DNA from: an uncultured Eubacteriales bacterium | Lineage (GTDB): Bacteria > Bacillota > Clostridia > Oscillospirales > Acutalibacteraceae | Assembly (NCBI GenBank): GCA_934465125.1 | Contig: CAKSKO010000002.1 | Location: 1-19,660, forward strand | Length of the DNA: 19,660 nucleotides | Reading direction: 5' to 3' | In this document: one piece after another, positions 1 to 7,213 of the stretch | How the letters are laid out: each line of letters opens with the position of its first letter | How positions within the stretch are numbered: the first letter of the stretch is position 1 | Translations under genes and position numbers: made by a program | The notes under the pieces: model-generated | The model's input: only the letters and a program-made list of their open reading frames with translations | Databases searched by the model: none | Told to the model about the DNA's origin: nothing

Positions 1-220
1 GGCGCTCTTGTCCATTTACTATCCCAATGCTTATCACAAGTCCTGCCTCCTTAAAGAGAGAAATATTGCGATAAACAGTTCCAAGACTTAAATCCGGATA
101 CTGTTCTTTGAGTTGTTGATAAACCCAGTCAGCCGTGGGATGCGTATTTGTGGAACAAATAGCTTTTAAAATCGCTTCCCTTTTTCTGCTGAAATTTTGT
201 CGTTTCATAGCAGTCACCAT
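1..220 (-). CDS. perR: Fur-family regulator, PerR-like (partial, runs off the left edge)
   Basis: The minus strand encodes the N-terminal winged-helix domain of a Fur-family repressor; the dimerisation and metal domain lie outside the window. Visible signatures are a basic N-terminus with a Q-N-F-S-R-K-R-E stretch, T-H-P-T-A-D-W around residue 26, and the recognition helix L-S-L-G-T-V-Y-R-N. The closing V-N-G-Q-E-R segment is typical of the PerR branch (peroxide sensing with Fe/Mn). Two in-frame ATGs exist, at 220 and 208; the KRQNFSRKRE start at 208 matches family length better, but 220 is possible. Tandem Fur-box-like sites lie immediately upstream, which suggests autoregulation. PerR rather than Fur or Zur is a judgement from the N-terminal half only. 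Confidence 0.85.
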   Translation of the reverse strand, partial: MVTAMKRQNFSRKREAILKAICSTNTHPTADWVYQQLKEQYPDLSLGTVYRNISLFKEAGLVISIGIVNGQER

Positions 221-232
221 TCTCAAAATCAA

Positions 233-315
233 TAATAATAACTATTACTGATTTATATTATCACAACGATAAAAATTTGTAAAGAGTTTTTTTAAAAGAG
301 TGATAATTTATATGA
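233..315. promoter_or_regulatory. Three Fur/PerR-box-like sites in the divergent promoter region
   Basis: Compared with the 7-1-7 Fur/PerR dyad TGATAATnATTATCA, three 15-mers each match 11 of 14 defined positions. They are 233-247 (TAATAATAACTATTA, compared on the minus strand), 249-263 (TGATTTATATTATCA, right half-site perfect) and 301-315 (TGATAATTTATATGA, left half-site perfect). The first two nearly abut upstream of the Fur-family start; the third lies before the deacetylase gene. The region is very AT-rich, so chance matches are possible. Confidence 0.5.
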
Positions 316-369
316 GTGTGATGATATAAATAAATAGAGATAAATATGATAAGATAGAAGGAAAGAAGT

Positions 370-1260
370 ATGTATATTAGTATACGATTCCCTAAGAAAG
401 TTATCTTGGCAATTATTGCGATTCTGGTTTTTTCAATTTGCTTTGCAGTTCCCTCGTATTTTGGCGTCCAATCCCCGGCGTCGGCTGAGAGCAGCGGAGA
501 ATATATTGATCTGCCAATAATCATGTATCACGGTGTGATAAAAGAAAAAAAACTCCAGGGGAAATATGTGATTTCACCGGAAACTTTTGAGAATGACTTA
601 AAATATTTAAAAGAGAATGGGTATACAACAATTGTAATAAAGGATTTAATTGATTTTGCGTATGAGGGGAAGCCTTTGCCGGAAAAACCGATTATGATCA
701 CCTTTGACGACGGTTATTACAATAATTATCTATATGCCTTTCCGCTTTTAAAAGAGTATAACAGCAAAATGGTTTTTTCACCGATAGGAAGATATGCCGA
801 TGCTTATAGTGAAACAGTCGATACACATGCTAACTATGCACACGCCTCCTGGGACAATATCAATGAGATGATTGGATCAGGTCTTGTTGAGGTGCAAAAT
901 CATTCTTATAATATGCATACTACAAAAGGCAGAAATGGAACCAAAAAGAAAAAAGGTGAAAGTTTAGATGAGTATAAAAAATTATTTTCTGAAGATGTTA
1001 TGAAAATGCAGAAAACAATAAAAAAGAATACAGGAATAGAAGCAACTACATTCACCTACCCGTTTGGCGCTATCAGTAATGTTTCTGTTGATATTTTAAA
1101 AGAATTAGGATTTAAAGCAACACTTACATGTGAAGCAAAAATGAATAAATTGTATCAAGATCCCAAATGCCTTTATGGACTCAACCGATTTCTAAGACCT
1201 AATAATGTATCAACGAAAGCTTATTTCGAAAAAACAGTCAAATTAGATATGGAAAAATAA
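370..1260 (+). CDS. Exported polysaccharide deacetylase (NodB-type, CE4)
   Basis: The 296-aa protein removes N- or O-acetyl groups from cell-surface or peptidoglycan sugars using a bound metal. The N-terminus has a basic start, a hydrophobic helix (about residues 9-30) and an ASA-like processing region, so it is exported or membrane-anchored. NodB motifs are visible: M-Y-H-G-V near 52, T-F-D-D-G-Y at 111-116 (catalytic and metal Asp), H-S-Y-N-M-H at 178-183 (metal His), and T-Y-P-F-G later. The start follows a good AAGGAAAG site. It is divergent from the PerR-like gene with Fur-box-like sites between them, so metal or peroxide control is possible. The substrate is not known from sequence. Confidence 0.92.
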   Translation: MYISIRFPKKVILAIIAILVFSICFAVPSYFGVQSPASAESSGEYIDLPIIMYHGVIKEKKLQGKYVISPETFENDLKYLKENGYTTIVIKDLIDFAYEGKPLPEKPIMITFDDGYYNNYLYAFPLLKEYNSKMVFSPIGRYADAYSETVDTHANYAHASWDNINEMIGSGLVEVQNHSYNMHTTKGRNGTKKKKGESLDEYKKLFSEDVMKMQKTIKKNTGIEATTFTYPFGAISNVSVDILKELGFKATLTCEAKMNKLYQDPKCLYGLNRFLRPNNVSTKAYFEKTVKLDMEK

Positions 1261-1347
1261 AAAAACGGAAATAGATAAGAGAAGCTGTCTTATTTAGCAT
1301 ACAGCGATTGAAAGCGAGTTGTTCATTTCAATATACTGGCATTCCTG

Positions 1348-1746
1348 TTATGCTTTGATGGATCCTATAGAATGATATCTCAGCTTCTTGTAAAAATCTG
1401 CAGCCTGCAACTGTGGGTTAAGTTTTATCACATTGCCGACCCATTCTAAAACTTGTTTTTCGATTTCTTTTAATAATTGTCTACCAACTCCTTTTTGACG
1501 AAACTTTTTTGCTACGCAAACTCTACCAATTTCATAGTTTGTATCCGATATCCTATAAACTCTTGCAGTTGCAATGCCCTTTTTGTCATTATAAAGAATA
1601 AAATGAATGGCAGTTCGATCAATTTGATCAAACTCATCATGAAATCCTTGCCCTATAACAAAAACTTCAATCTGTAGATTTATTGCGTCTATCAGATCTT
1701 TAGTTTCTTTTGTCGTTTTAGGTGATACATTTCTGTCCCCTCCCAT
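1348..1746 (-). CDS. GNAT-family N-acetyltransferase
   Basis: A 132-aa single-domain GNAT acetyltransferase, resembling the ElaA/YjcF-like subgroup. Acetyl-CoA binding motif A is clear: V-C-V-A-K-K-F-R-Q-K-G-V-G-R-Q-L-L, followed by a helix and the late F-Y-K-K-L-R-Y motif B. The C-terminus is short for the subgroup. Just past the stop another frame continues for ten codons (H-N-R-N-A-S-I-L-K), so a late frameshift is conceivable but not shown. It stands alone, convergent with the deacetylase. The acceptor substrate cannot be predicted. Confidence 0.75.
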   Translation of the reverse strand: MGGDRNVSPKTTKETKDLIDAINLQIEVFVIGQGFHDEFDQIDRTAIHFILYNDKKGIATARVYRISDTNYEIGRVCVAKKFRQKGVGRQLLKEIEKQVLEWVGNVIKLNPQLQAADFYKKLRYHSIGSIKA

Positions 1747-1801
1747 AAAAACTTAACAATTATTTGGATTTTTCTAAATATACTTTTTTCAGGATTTGTT
1801 G

Positions 1802-1830
1802 TTTCAAAATAGTAAATTTTATTGTATAAT
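1802..1830 (+). promoter_or_regulatory. Predicted sigma-A promoter of cdd
   Basis: A perfect -10 TATAAT at 1825-1830 follows a weak -35 TTTCAA at 1802-1807 with a 17-nt spacer. It lies about 60 nt before cdd, whose AGGAGG site is at 1874-1879. Confidence 0.55.
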
Positions 1831-1890
1831 AGTTTTAAATGACTGTAAAGATTTACTTTTTGAAATCAAGTCGAGGAGGTTTCTTAACTC

Positions 1891-2310
1891 ATGGATGAAC
1901 GCAAGCTTGTTGAATTGGCGCTAGAAGCCAGAAAACGCGCTTATACCCCTTACTCTACTTATCAGGTTGGTGCAGCGCTTTTAACAAAAGAGGGGAAAAT
2001 TTATCAAGGATGTAATATCGAATGCGCGGCGTATTCAGTTTCGACTTGTGCGGAACGAACAGCGCTATTGCGTGCGATATCAGAAGGAGATACAGAATTT
2101 GAGGCGATTGCGATTGTTGGAGGGCCGGAAACAGAGCAAGAGGTTTTGAGCGAGTTTGCGCCACCGTGTGGAGTTTGCCGCCAGTATTTGAGAGAATTTT
2201 GTGATCCGGAGAGTTTTTGTGTGATTTTAGGAAAGAGTATAGATGAGTACCAAACATATAAGCTTGAGGATCTTTTACCACTCAGTTTTGGACCGGATCA
2301 TTTAAAATAG
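1891..2310 (+). CDS. cdd: Cytidine deaminase
   Basis: A 139-aa tetrameric-type cytidine deaminase that hydrolyses cytidine or deoxycytidine to (deoxy)uridine plus ammonia in pyrimidine salvage; cytosolic. The zinc site is complete: T-C-A-E-R with Cys53 as ligand and Glu55 as proton shuttle, and P-C-G-V-C-R-Q with Cys93 and Cys96. The substrate loop N-I-E-C-A-A-Y-S is also present. Length is normal for the family. It starts at an ATG after an AGGAGG site and ends in TAG, the only TAG terminator among the genes here. The transketolase pair follows after about 60 nt and may be co-transcribed. Confidence 0.96.
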   Translation: MDERKLVELALEARKRAYTPYSTYQVGAALLTKEGKIYQGCNIECAAYSVSTCAERTALLRAISEGDTEFEAIAIVGGPETEQEVLSEFAPPCGVCRQYLREFCDPESFCVILGKSIDEYQTYKLEDLLPLSFGPDHLK

Positions 2311-2370
2311 AACTGATAAACAGCCAGTTTGTGTTATTTTTATTTGCAATTTTATGATAAGGAGGAAGTT

Positions 2371-3186
2371 ATGACAGATTTACAAAAGAAGTGTATTGAG
2401 ATTAGAAAGTCGACCCTCAAGACAATCGGAACCTTGGGAGTAGGACATATCGGGGGTTCTCTTTCGATCGTAGAATTATTAGTAGTCCTTTATGAAAAAC
2501 ATATGAAGATTGACCCGAAAAATCCGAAAATGGAAGGCAGAGATCGGTTGATCGTATCAAAAGGGCATAGCGGCCCGGCCGTTTATGCGATGCTCTGCGA
2601 TAAAGGATATTTTGATGAAAGCTGGCTGTTAACATTAAATCAGCCTGGGACAAACCTCCCGAGCCATTGCGACATGAACCGCACCCCTGGAGTGGACATG
2701 ACAACAGGATCTTTAGGACAAGGATTTTCCTGCGCGATGGGAATTGCCAAAGCGTCTAAAATCAGAAACGATGGCGCCACCATCTACACAATTATCGGAG
2801 ACGGCGAATCTCAGGAAGGACAAATCTGGGAAGCTGCTATGTTTGCGGCGCATCATAAACTAAACAATGTGATTGCATTTACCGACTACAATAAAATGCA
2901 AATCGATGGAACGATCGACGAAATCTGCAGCCTTTCTCCGCTAGACGAAAAATGGCGTTCATTTGGGTGGAACGTTTTGGTGGCCGAGAATGGAAATGAC
3001 TGCGATCAAATTGACCAAGCGATCACAAAAGCAAAAAATGCTGATAAACCGTCGATGATTATTTTAAATACAGTAAAAGGAAAAGGAATCTCCTTTGCAG
3101 AGTTTGCTGGGGTCGGAAATCACAGTATGCCGATCAGCAAAGAACAAATGGAAGAAGGTCTTTTAGAGCTGGGAGGGATTCTATAA
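2371..3186 (+). CDS. Transketolase, N-terminal (TPP pyrophosphate-binding) subunit
   Basis: About 271 aa. Transketolase moves two-carbon ketol units between sugar phosphates in the non-oxidative pentose phosphate pathway; here the enzyme is split into two genes, as in many Bacillota and archaea. This half binds the TPP diphosphate and Mg: G-H-I-G-G-S at 25-30, S-K-G-H-S-G-P near 63, and the G-D-G-E-S-Q-E-G motif at 143-150. A longer frame opens upstream at 2329, but ATG 2371 with AAGGAGGAAGTT before it is the sensible start. Its stop overlaps the next start (TAATG), so the subunits are translationally coupled. Confidence 0.95.
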   Translation: MTDLQKKCIEIRKSTLKTIGTLGVGHIGGSLSIVELLVVLYEKHMKIDPKNPKMEGRDRLIVSKGHSGPAVYAMLCDKGYFDESWLLTLNQPGTNLPSHCDMNRTPGVDMTTGSLGQGFSCAMGIAKASKIRNDGATIYTIIGDGESQEGQIWEAAMFAAHHKLNNVIAFTDYNKMQIDGTIDEICSLSPLDEKWRSFGWNVLVAENGNDCDQIDQAITKAKNADKPSMIILNTVKGKGISFAEFAGVGNHSMPISKEQMEEGLLELGGIL

Positions 3187-4115
3187 TGGAGATGCGTCAG
3201 GTTTTAGCCGCTGAACTTGATCGGCTTATGGCAGAAAATGAAAATATTGTTGTAATTGATGCTGACCTTTCAAAACCGAATGGTGTTGCAGAACTGCGCA
3301 AAAAGTATCCGGATCGTGCGTTTGATGTTGGAATCGCGGAGCAGAATATGGCAAGTGTCGCTGCTGGGATGAGCAGTTACGGATTTGTTCCGTTTATCAC
3401 AACGTTTACTCCGTTTGCAACAAGGCGTATTTGTGATCAGATTGCGATCTCAATGGCTTATGCAAAGCAAAATGTCAAGATTATTGGGTCTGACCCTGGA
3501 ATCAGCGCGGAATTTAATGGTGGAACACATATGAGTGTAGAAGATATCGGAGTGATTCGCAGCATTCCGGACGTTGTTATTTTTGAACCGGTCGATACCA
3601 TACAGTTTAAAAAAGTGCTGCCGCAAATTGTTGATTACCCCGGTGTGGTTTATATTAGAATGTTTAGAAAGGCGATCCCGGATGTGTTCGACAAAAATGA
3701 TTCGTTTGAACTGTTGAAAGCGACAACGATTCAGGAAGGCAGCGATCTAGCAATTTTCTGTTCTGGTCTGATGGTTCAAGAGACAATGTTAGCAAATGAG
3801 CTGCTGAAAAAAGAGGGAATCAGCGCAGAGATTATTAACATTCATACAATCAAACCGATTGACCGTGAGGCGGTGGTTGCTTCTGCTAAAAAAACAGGAG
3901 CGGTCTTGACAGTAGAAAACCACAATGTTATTGGAGGGCTTAAGTCGGCAGTGTGTGAAGTATTGATGGAGGAATATCCTGTTCCACTCAGAGCAATTGG
4001 GATCAACGATGTATTTGGACAGGTTGGAAAAATGCCTTATTTAAAAGAAGTCTATCGTATGAGGAAAGAAGATATTGTAGCTGCAGCGAAGGAAGTTGTC
4101 CAACTAAAAAAATAA
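3186..4115 (+). CDS. Transketolase, C-terminal subunit
   Basis: 309 aa. This half carries the pyrimidine-binding domain and the C-terminal transketolase domain and forms the active enzyme with the upstream subunit. The catalytic Glu that activates TPP sits in D-V-G-I-A-E-Q (Glu52); F-I-T-T-F-T-P-F-A-T-R-R follows in the pyrimidine domain. The C-terminal domain contains I-N-I-H-T-I-K-P-I-D and V-E-N-H-N-V-I-G-G-L. Full length for the family. It starts one base inside the upstream stop codon. A related identity such as a DXS-like protein is unlikely because of the paired N-subunit. Confidence 0.95.
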   Translation: MEMRQVLAAELDRLMAENENIVVIDADLSKPNGVAELRKKYPDRAFDVGIAEQNMASVAAGMSSYGFVPFITTFTPFATRRICDQIAISMAYAKQNVKIIGSDPGISAEFNGGTHMSVEDIGVIRSIPDVVIFEPVDTIQFKKVLPQIVDYPGVVYIRMFRKAIPDVFDKNDSFELLKATTIQEGSDLAIFCSGLMVQETMLANELLKKEGISAEIINIHTIKPIDREAVVASAKKTGAVLTVENHNVIGGLKSAVCEVLMEEYPVPLRAIGINDVFGQVGKMPYLKEVYRMRKEDIVAAAKEVVQLKK

Positions 4116-4131
4116 AATAAGAATAAAAGAT

Positions 4132-4160
4132 GGGCAGACAACAATTGTTTGCTCATTTTT
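4132..4160 (+). terminator. Rho-independent terminator after the transketolase pair
   Basis: An 8-bp stem (GCAGACAA with TTGTTTGC, one G-T wobble) closes a 3-nt loop and is followed by CTCATTTTT. It lies 17 nt after the stop. Confidence 0.65.
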
Positions 4161-4204
4161 ATCTATGTGATATTTTTATAAATAAAATTATCACATAGAT
4201 AAAA
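4157..4204. repeat. Perfect 16-bp inverted repeat upstream of cysK
   Basis: TTTTATCTATGTGATA (4157-4172) and its exact reverse complement (4189-4204) flank a 16-nt AT-only loop. Transcribed on either strand it gives a long hairpin ending in T/A runs, so it could be a bidirectional terminator, or an operator for cysK, whose start is 45 nt downstream. It overlaps the T-tract of the preceding terminator. Confidence 0.7.
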
Positions 4205-4248
4205 GTCTTATTTGTAACATAATATAAGTAGGAAATGGAGGAATTAAT

Positions 4249-5178
4249 ATGGAAAAAATAGCTGGGAATTTAACAGAACTGATTGGAAATACACCGTTGC
4301 TTCGTTTAACGAATTATAGCAAAGAAAAAAGCTTTGCAGCAGAGATTGTTGCAAAACTTGAGTATTTTAATCCGGCAGGAAGTGTAAAAGATCGTGTAGC
4401 GCTTGCTATGATAAAGGACGCAGAGCAGGAAGGAAAAATTATAAAAGGATCGGTTATTATAGAGCCAACGAGCGGAAATACTGGAGTAGGTTTAGCTTTT
4501 GTTGGTGCGGCACGCGGATACCATGTTATTTTAACGATGCCGGACACTATGAGTATGGAACGCAGGATGATTTTAAAAGCTCTTGGCGCCGAGCTGGTAC
4601 TGACTCCTGGCAAAGAAGGGATGAAAGGGGCGATTGCAAAAGCAATATCTTTACAGAAAGAGATACCAAACGCTTTTATACCACAGCAATTTGAGAATCC
4701 TGCCAATCCGCAAGCGCATAGGGAGACGACAGCAAAGGAAATTTTAAACGATACCAATGGAAAGATTGATATTTTTATCGCAGGAGTTGGAACAGGAGGT
4801 ACCTTATCAGGTGTTGGGGCTGTATTAAAAGAAAAGAATCCAAATGTCCAGGTAATAGCGGTAGAGCCAAAGGATTCACCAGTTCTTTCAGGTGGCGTGC
4901 CTGGACCACATAAAATACAGGGAATCGGGGCAGGGTTTATACCCGATATTTATAATCGAGATTTGCCGGATGAAATCATCACAGTTAGCAATGACGACGC
5001 GTTTACAGCCGTGCGAGAGGTGGCAAAATCGGAGGGGTTACTTGTTGGTATTTCTTCGGGTGCGGCACTGCATGCTGCGGGGATAGTTGCAAAACGCTCC
5101 CAGAACGCGAAAAAACGGATTATTGTGATGTTTCCTGATACGGGTGAGAGATATTTATCAACAGAGTTATTTCGATAA
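4249..5178 (+). CDS. cysK: Cysteine synthase (O-acetylserine sulfhydrylase)
   Basis: A 309-aa PLP enzyme making L-cysteine from O-acetylserine and sulfide. The PLP lysine is Lys47 in G-S-V-K-D-R; the substrate loop T-S-G-N-T-G is at 74-79; the phosphate-binding loop G-T-G-G-T-L-S-G follows near 180; and S-S-G-A-A lies near the C-terminus. Length and the N-terminal [10 protein letters not shown] signature are typical of CysK. The start has an AATGGAGG site. It is monocistronic, between an upstream inverted repeat and a strong terminator. CysK versus CysM cannot be fully separated by eye, but the loop sequences favour CysK. Confidence 0.95.
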   Translation: MEKIAGNLTELIGNTPLLRLTNYSKEKSFAAEIVAKLEYFNPAGSVKDRVALAMIKDAEQEGKIIKGSVIIEPTSGNTGVGLAFVGAARGYHVILTMPDTMSMERRMILKALGAELVLTPGKEGMKGAIAKAISLQKEIPNAFIPQQFENPANPQAHRETTAKEILNDTNGKIDIFIAGVGTGGTLSGVGAVLKEKNPNVQVIAVEPKDSPVLSGGVPGPHKIQGIGAGFIPDIYNRDLPDEIITVSNDDAFTAVREVAKSEGLLVGISSGAALHAAGIVAKRSQNAKKRIIVMFPDTGERYLSTELFR

Positions 5179-5201
5179 TACAGTTTTGTAACTATGCAGT
5201 A

Positions 5202-5244
5202 AAAAGGCGCCTGATTTCATACAAGTTGAAATCAGGTGCCTTTT
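5202..5244. terminator. Strong bidirectional terminator between cysK and a convergent gene
   Basis: AAAAGGCGCCTGATTTC pairs with GAAATCAGGTGCCTTTT (one G-T wobble) around a 9-nt loop. A-tract and T-tract on the two sides allow termination in both directions. The convergent minus-strand gene ends at its right shoulder. Confidence 0.9.
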
Positions 5245-5560
5245 ATTGTTTTGATGATAACCTGGGAAAGTAATATCCTATCACTGTTTGCAGTCGATGA
5301 CGTGATTTACTCAGATGTCGTGATACGGTTGACGGATAGATATTCAATTCCTTTGCGATATCTGCAATTTTCATTTTTTGTCCATAATATCGAATCACAC
5401 ACTCCTTTTGCCTTTCTGTTAATTCTCCATCGATTGCTTTGACAAGAACTTTTAGCATTTTTTGGTACTCTTTATCATTTTCAGAGTATAGTTTTTGATA
5501 ACTCGAGAGTCCGGCAATCGATTCCGTAAAATTGTCTAGTGAAAGGGGGCGGTTAGACAT
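5243..5560 (-). CDS. Sigma-70 region 4-like helix-turn-helix protein
   Basis: About 105 aa from the ATG at 5560, which has an AAAGGAGAG site; an upstream in-frame ATG at 5578 lacks one. The C-terminal half resembles sigma region 4: L-T-E-R-Q-K-E-C-V-I-R-Y-Y, then a helix-turn-helix with I-A-D-I-A-K-E-L-N-I-Y-P-S-T-V-S-R-H-L. There is no region 2, so it is not a full sigma factor. Small proteins of this type occur in prophages and conjugative elements as activators or accessory regulators. It overlaps the upstream 70-aa gene and lies under an XRE-linked operator. Exact role unknown. Confidence 0.75.
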   Translation of the reverse strand: MSNRPLSLDNFTESIAGLSSYQKLYSENDKEYQKMLKVLVKAIDGELTERQKECVIRYYGQKMKIADIAKELNIYPSTVSRHLSKSRHRLQTVIGYYFPRLSSKQ

Positions 5561-5765
5561 GATGATCTCTCCTTTCACAGGACTTTAGGTATTTTCCTGT
5601 GTGTTTCATTTCTAGGTACATCGGGTAAATAAGAGAGATCCTGTAGTTTAAATCTTTTGCGTCAGAAGCACTTTTGTTAGTTAACTGACGCTTTAATTTT
5701 TTTAGATAATGATTTAGTTCTGATGCTTGTAAAAAGTATTGTTCTGACCATTGTTTGTAATTCAT
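5553..5765 (-). CDS. Small hypothetical protein paired with the sigma-like gene
   Basis: 70 aa, highly charged and predicted mostly helical (Y-K-Q-W-S-E-Q-Y-F at the N-terminus, then a K/R-rich middle). No catalytic motif or membrane segment. The start follows an AAAAGGAGAG site. Its last codons overlap the start of the sigma-like gene, so the two are translated as a pair. An ACAC-N5-GTGT dyad lies 15 nt upstream of the start. It is probably a mobile-element accessory protein; no function assigned. Confidence 0.7.
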   Translation of the reverse strand: MNYKQWSEQYFLQASELNHYLKKLKRQLTNKSASDAKDLNYRISLIYPMYLEMKHTGKYLKSCERRDHHV

Positions 5766-5779
5766 AAACTCTCCTTTTC

Positions 5780-5792
5780 ACACGTATTGTGT
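5780..5792. promoter_or_regulatory. Operator-like dyad ACACGTATTGTGT (left copy)
   Basis: A dyad with 4-bp arms ACAC/GTGT around a 5-nt centre, just upstream of the 70-aa gene. It nearly matches the dyad inside the XRE promoter, so it is probably bound by the same repressor. Confidence 0.6.
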
Positions 5793-5979
5793 AGTAAATG
5801 CTATTTTTAATAAAATTATGGATAATATAAAAATCCAATTGAATATGATATTATTACCATTCCCCAAAAATACTAGCACGAGAAAAAGGGGCAGTCAACC
5901 TTTTTTCCAAGCTATTTATACAAAATAATGCATGGTGAGACATTTTTTGGACAGCATGAAAAGAAAATAAAAAAAACAC

Positions 5980-6008
5980 TTGCATACACGTAATGTGTAT
6001 GTTATAAT
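5980..6008 (+). promoter_or_regulatory. Promoter of the XRE gene with internal operator dyad
   Basis: -35 TTGCAT (5980-5985), a 17-nt spacer and a perfect -10 TATAAT (6003-6008). The spacer holds the perfect dyad CATACAC-GTAAT-GTGTATG (5983-6001), which would block RNA polymerase when occupied: a classic autorepressor layout. Confidence 0.8.
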
Positions 6009-6112
6009 GTTAACCGATGAAGCATATTAGCAAAATATCCTGTTGTTTTCCGTGCGGGACAACGGGTGTAACGATTGTTTTTTTGTTTTGCATGGGGAAA
6101 ATGGGTGTTAAT

Positions 6113-6499
6113 ATGTGTATAAATGTATTTGGAAAAAAATTAAAATCACTAAGGAAAAATCTTGGTTTTACGCAGGCGCAACTTGCTGACAGACTTGGGA
6201 TATCCGCGTCTACCGTTGGGATGTATGAACAAGGGAGGCGAGAACCGGACAATACAATGCTTTCGAAGATCTGCTATGTCTTGAATACCAGTACTGATAA
6301 TTTACTTGGGTTGGTTAGAGAAGATACGAGAAGAGAGAGAGAAGTTGACGATATGATTGATGAATTCACTCGTCTTTTGAAAGAGCAGGAGGGTTTAATG
6401 TCTGGGGGACAACCTATTAGCGAGGAAGACAGAGATAAGATTGTAGCTGCAATTCGAGTAGCAGCGGCAGTCATTGTTTCATCAAATAAAGAAATATAA
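6113..6499 (+). CDS. XRE-family repressor (ImmR/cI-like)
   Basis: 128 aa from ATG 6113. The N-terminal HTH_3 domain is clear: L-R-K-N-L-G-F-T-Q-A-Q-L-A-D-R-L-G-I, then S-A-S-T-V-G-M-Y-E-Q-G-R-R-E-P-D. The C-terminal half is charged and helical (D-D-M-I-D-E-F-T-R-L-L-K). The frame opens earlier at 6017, but that is next to the predicted transcription start and its N-terminus is unlike the family, so 6113 (or 6101) is preferred. It sits under its own dyad operator, divergent from the sigma-like pair and 4 nt before a decayed ImmA-type protease: the arrangement of the immunity regulators of ICEBs1-like elements and phages. Confidence 0.88.
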   Translation: MCINVFGKKLKSLRKNLGFTQAQLADRLGISASTVGMYEQGRREPDNTMLSKICYVLNTSTDNLLGLVREDTRREREVDDMIDEFTRLLKEQEGLMSGGQPISEEDRDKIVAAIRVAAAVIVSSNKEI

Positions 6500-6503
6500 A
6501 AAA

Positions 6504-6903
6504 ATGATAGACGATACAATGGGATTAGATATGGGCAAAATAGATGTGATTATTGACAGAATAACGAAACACTATCAGACGCGACATCCTTTTCAGCGTT
6601 GTAAAAAAGTGAATATTAACATAGTTAGTTTAGATTTGCCAAAAACAATGAATGGTTTTTTATAAGAGTATGAAACAGCCATATTATCATCATGAATTCA
6701 ATACTCTAAAAAGCAAAAAGTTTTTTGTTTGTGCATATAAATTAGAACGTATTTTATTGCATAATGGAGTGAATCCCATTTCTTTGATCAATTTTTCGAA
6801 TGTATCTACAACAAAAGTGGAAAAAGAAGCGACTAAATTCTCTGCTTACTTGCTTAGTTATTTTATGTTTGGACAATATAAGAAACCAAAGATAATCCAT
6901 TAG
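6504..6903 (+). pseudogene. Decayed ImmA/IrrE-type metalloprotease
   Basis: The first frame (6504-6665) gives the ImmA/IrrE start: T-R-H-P-F, then an I-N-I-V-S-L-D-L-P-K-T-M-N-G-F segment. It ends where a T run is one base longer than needed. The family then continues in another frame: F-F-V-C-A-Y-K-L-E-R-I-L-L-H occupies the place of the usual C-A-H-E-L-G-H-x-L-L-H zinc motif, and V-E-K-E-A-T-K-F-S-A-Y-L-L matches the conserved E-x-E-A-N-x-F-A helix. A further shift is likely near 6690. Both zinc histidines and the catalytic Glu are lost. In intact systems this protease cleaves the adjacent XRE repressor to derepress the element, so this switch is probably dead. Confidence 0.72.
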
Positions 6904-6975
6904 AGCGTAGACTTTTGTGTTTGTAATATTTGACAAGGATTAAATAAGATTGTAAAATACAAAAGGATTGGTGAC

Positions 6976-7055
6976 GTGCCTATAGCTTAGCAGGGGAGAG
7001 CGACCGCCTCCTAAGAGAACCAAGAGCGTTCCCCAATAGAGGGGCGGTCGCCCCT
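6976..7055 (+). other. tRNA-Arg-like 5' half copy with competing hairpins
   Basis: Bases 6976-7015 align without gaps to the first 40 bases of the adjacent tRNA-Arg (about three quarters identical), including CCGCCTCCTAAG spanning the CCT anticodon. The 3' half is unrelated. Three hairpins are possible: GCGACCGCC (7000-7008) with GGCGGTCGC (7043-7051); CCCC (7031-7034) with GGGG (7041-7044); and AGGGGC-GGTC-GCCCCT (7040-7055). They share bases and so exclude each other. It is either a tRNA remnant from past integration or a derived small RNA. Confidence 0.55.
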
Positions 7056-7067
7056 AAAATTAAATAT

Positions 7068-7144
7068 GCGCCAGTAGCTCAGTTGGATAGAGCGTCCGCC
7101 TCCTAAGCGGAAGGTCGGGGATTCGAGTTCCTTCTGGCGCGCCA
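7068..7144 (+). tRNA. tRNA-Arg (anticodon CCT)
   Basis: A full cloverleaf with encoded CCA: acceptor GCGCCAG/CTGGCGC, D arm GCTC/GAGC, anticodon stem TCCGC/GCGGA with loop CTCCTAA (anticodon CCT), T loop TTCGAGT with a wobble-rich stem, discriminator G, CCA at 7142-7144. It decodes AGG. An integrase/excisionase module lies immediately downstream, the standard layout when a tRNA 3' end serves as attachment site. Confidence 0.95.
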
Positions 7145-7152
7145 CAAACAGC

Positions 7153-7189
7153 GCCGAAAGCCTTTGTTTTCAAGGGTTTTCGGCTTTCC
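7153..7189 (+). terminator. Terminator of the tRNA-Arg gene
   Basis: A 14-bp stem, GCCGAAAGCCTTTG with CAAGGGTTTTCGGC (two G-T wobbles), closes a TTTT loop and is followed by TTTCCTTATTTTC. Confidence 0.8.
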
Positions 7190-7213
7190 TTATTTTCTGC
7201 TGTGTTTGGCTGC

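Noticed and set aside
5793..5979. AT-rich gap before the XRE promoter
   Set aside because: Short possible hairpins (for example GAAAAAGG/CCTTTTTTC) are imperfect; no gene or conserved element could be supported.
6017..6112. Longer XRE protein starting at 6017
   Set aside because: The ATG is at the predicted transcription start with no ribosome binding site, and the extra residues are unlike the family.
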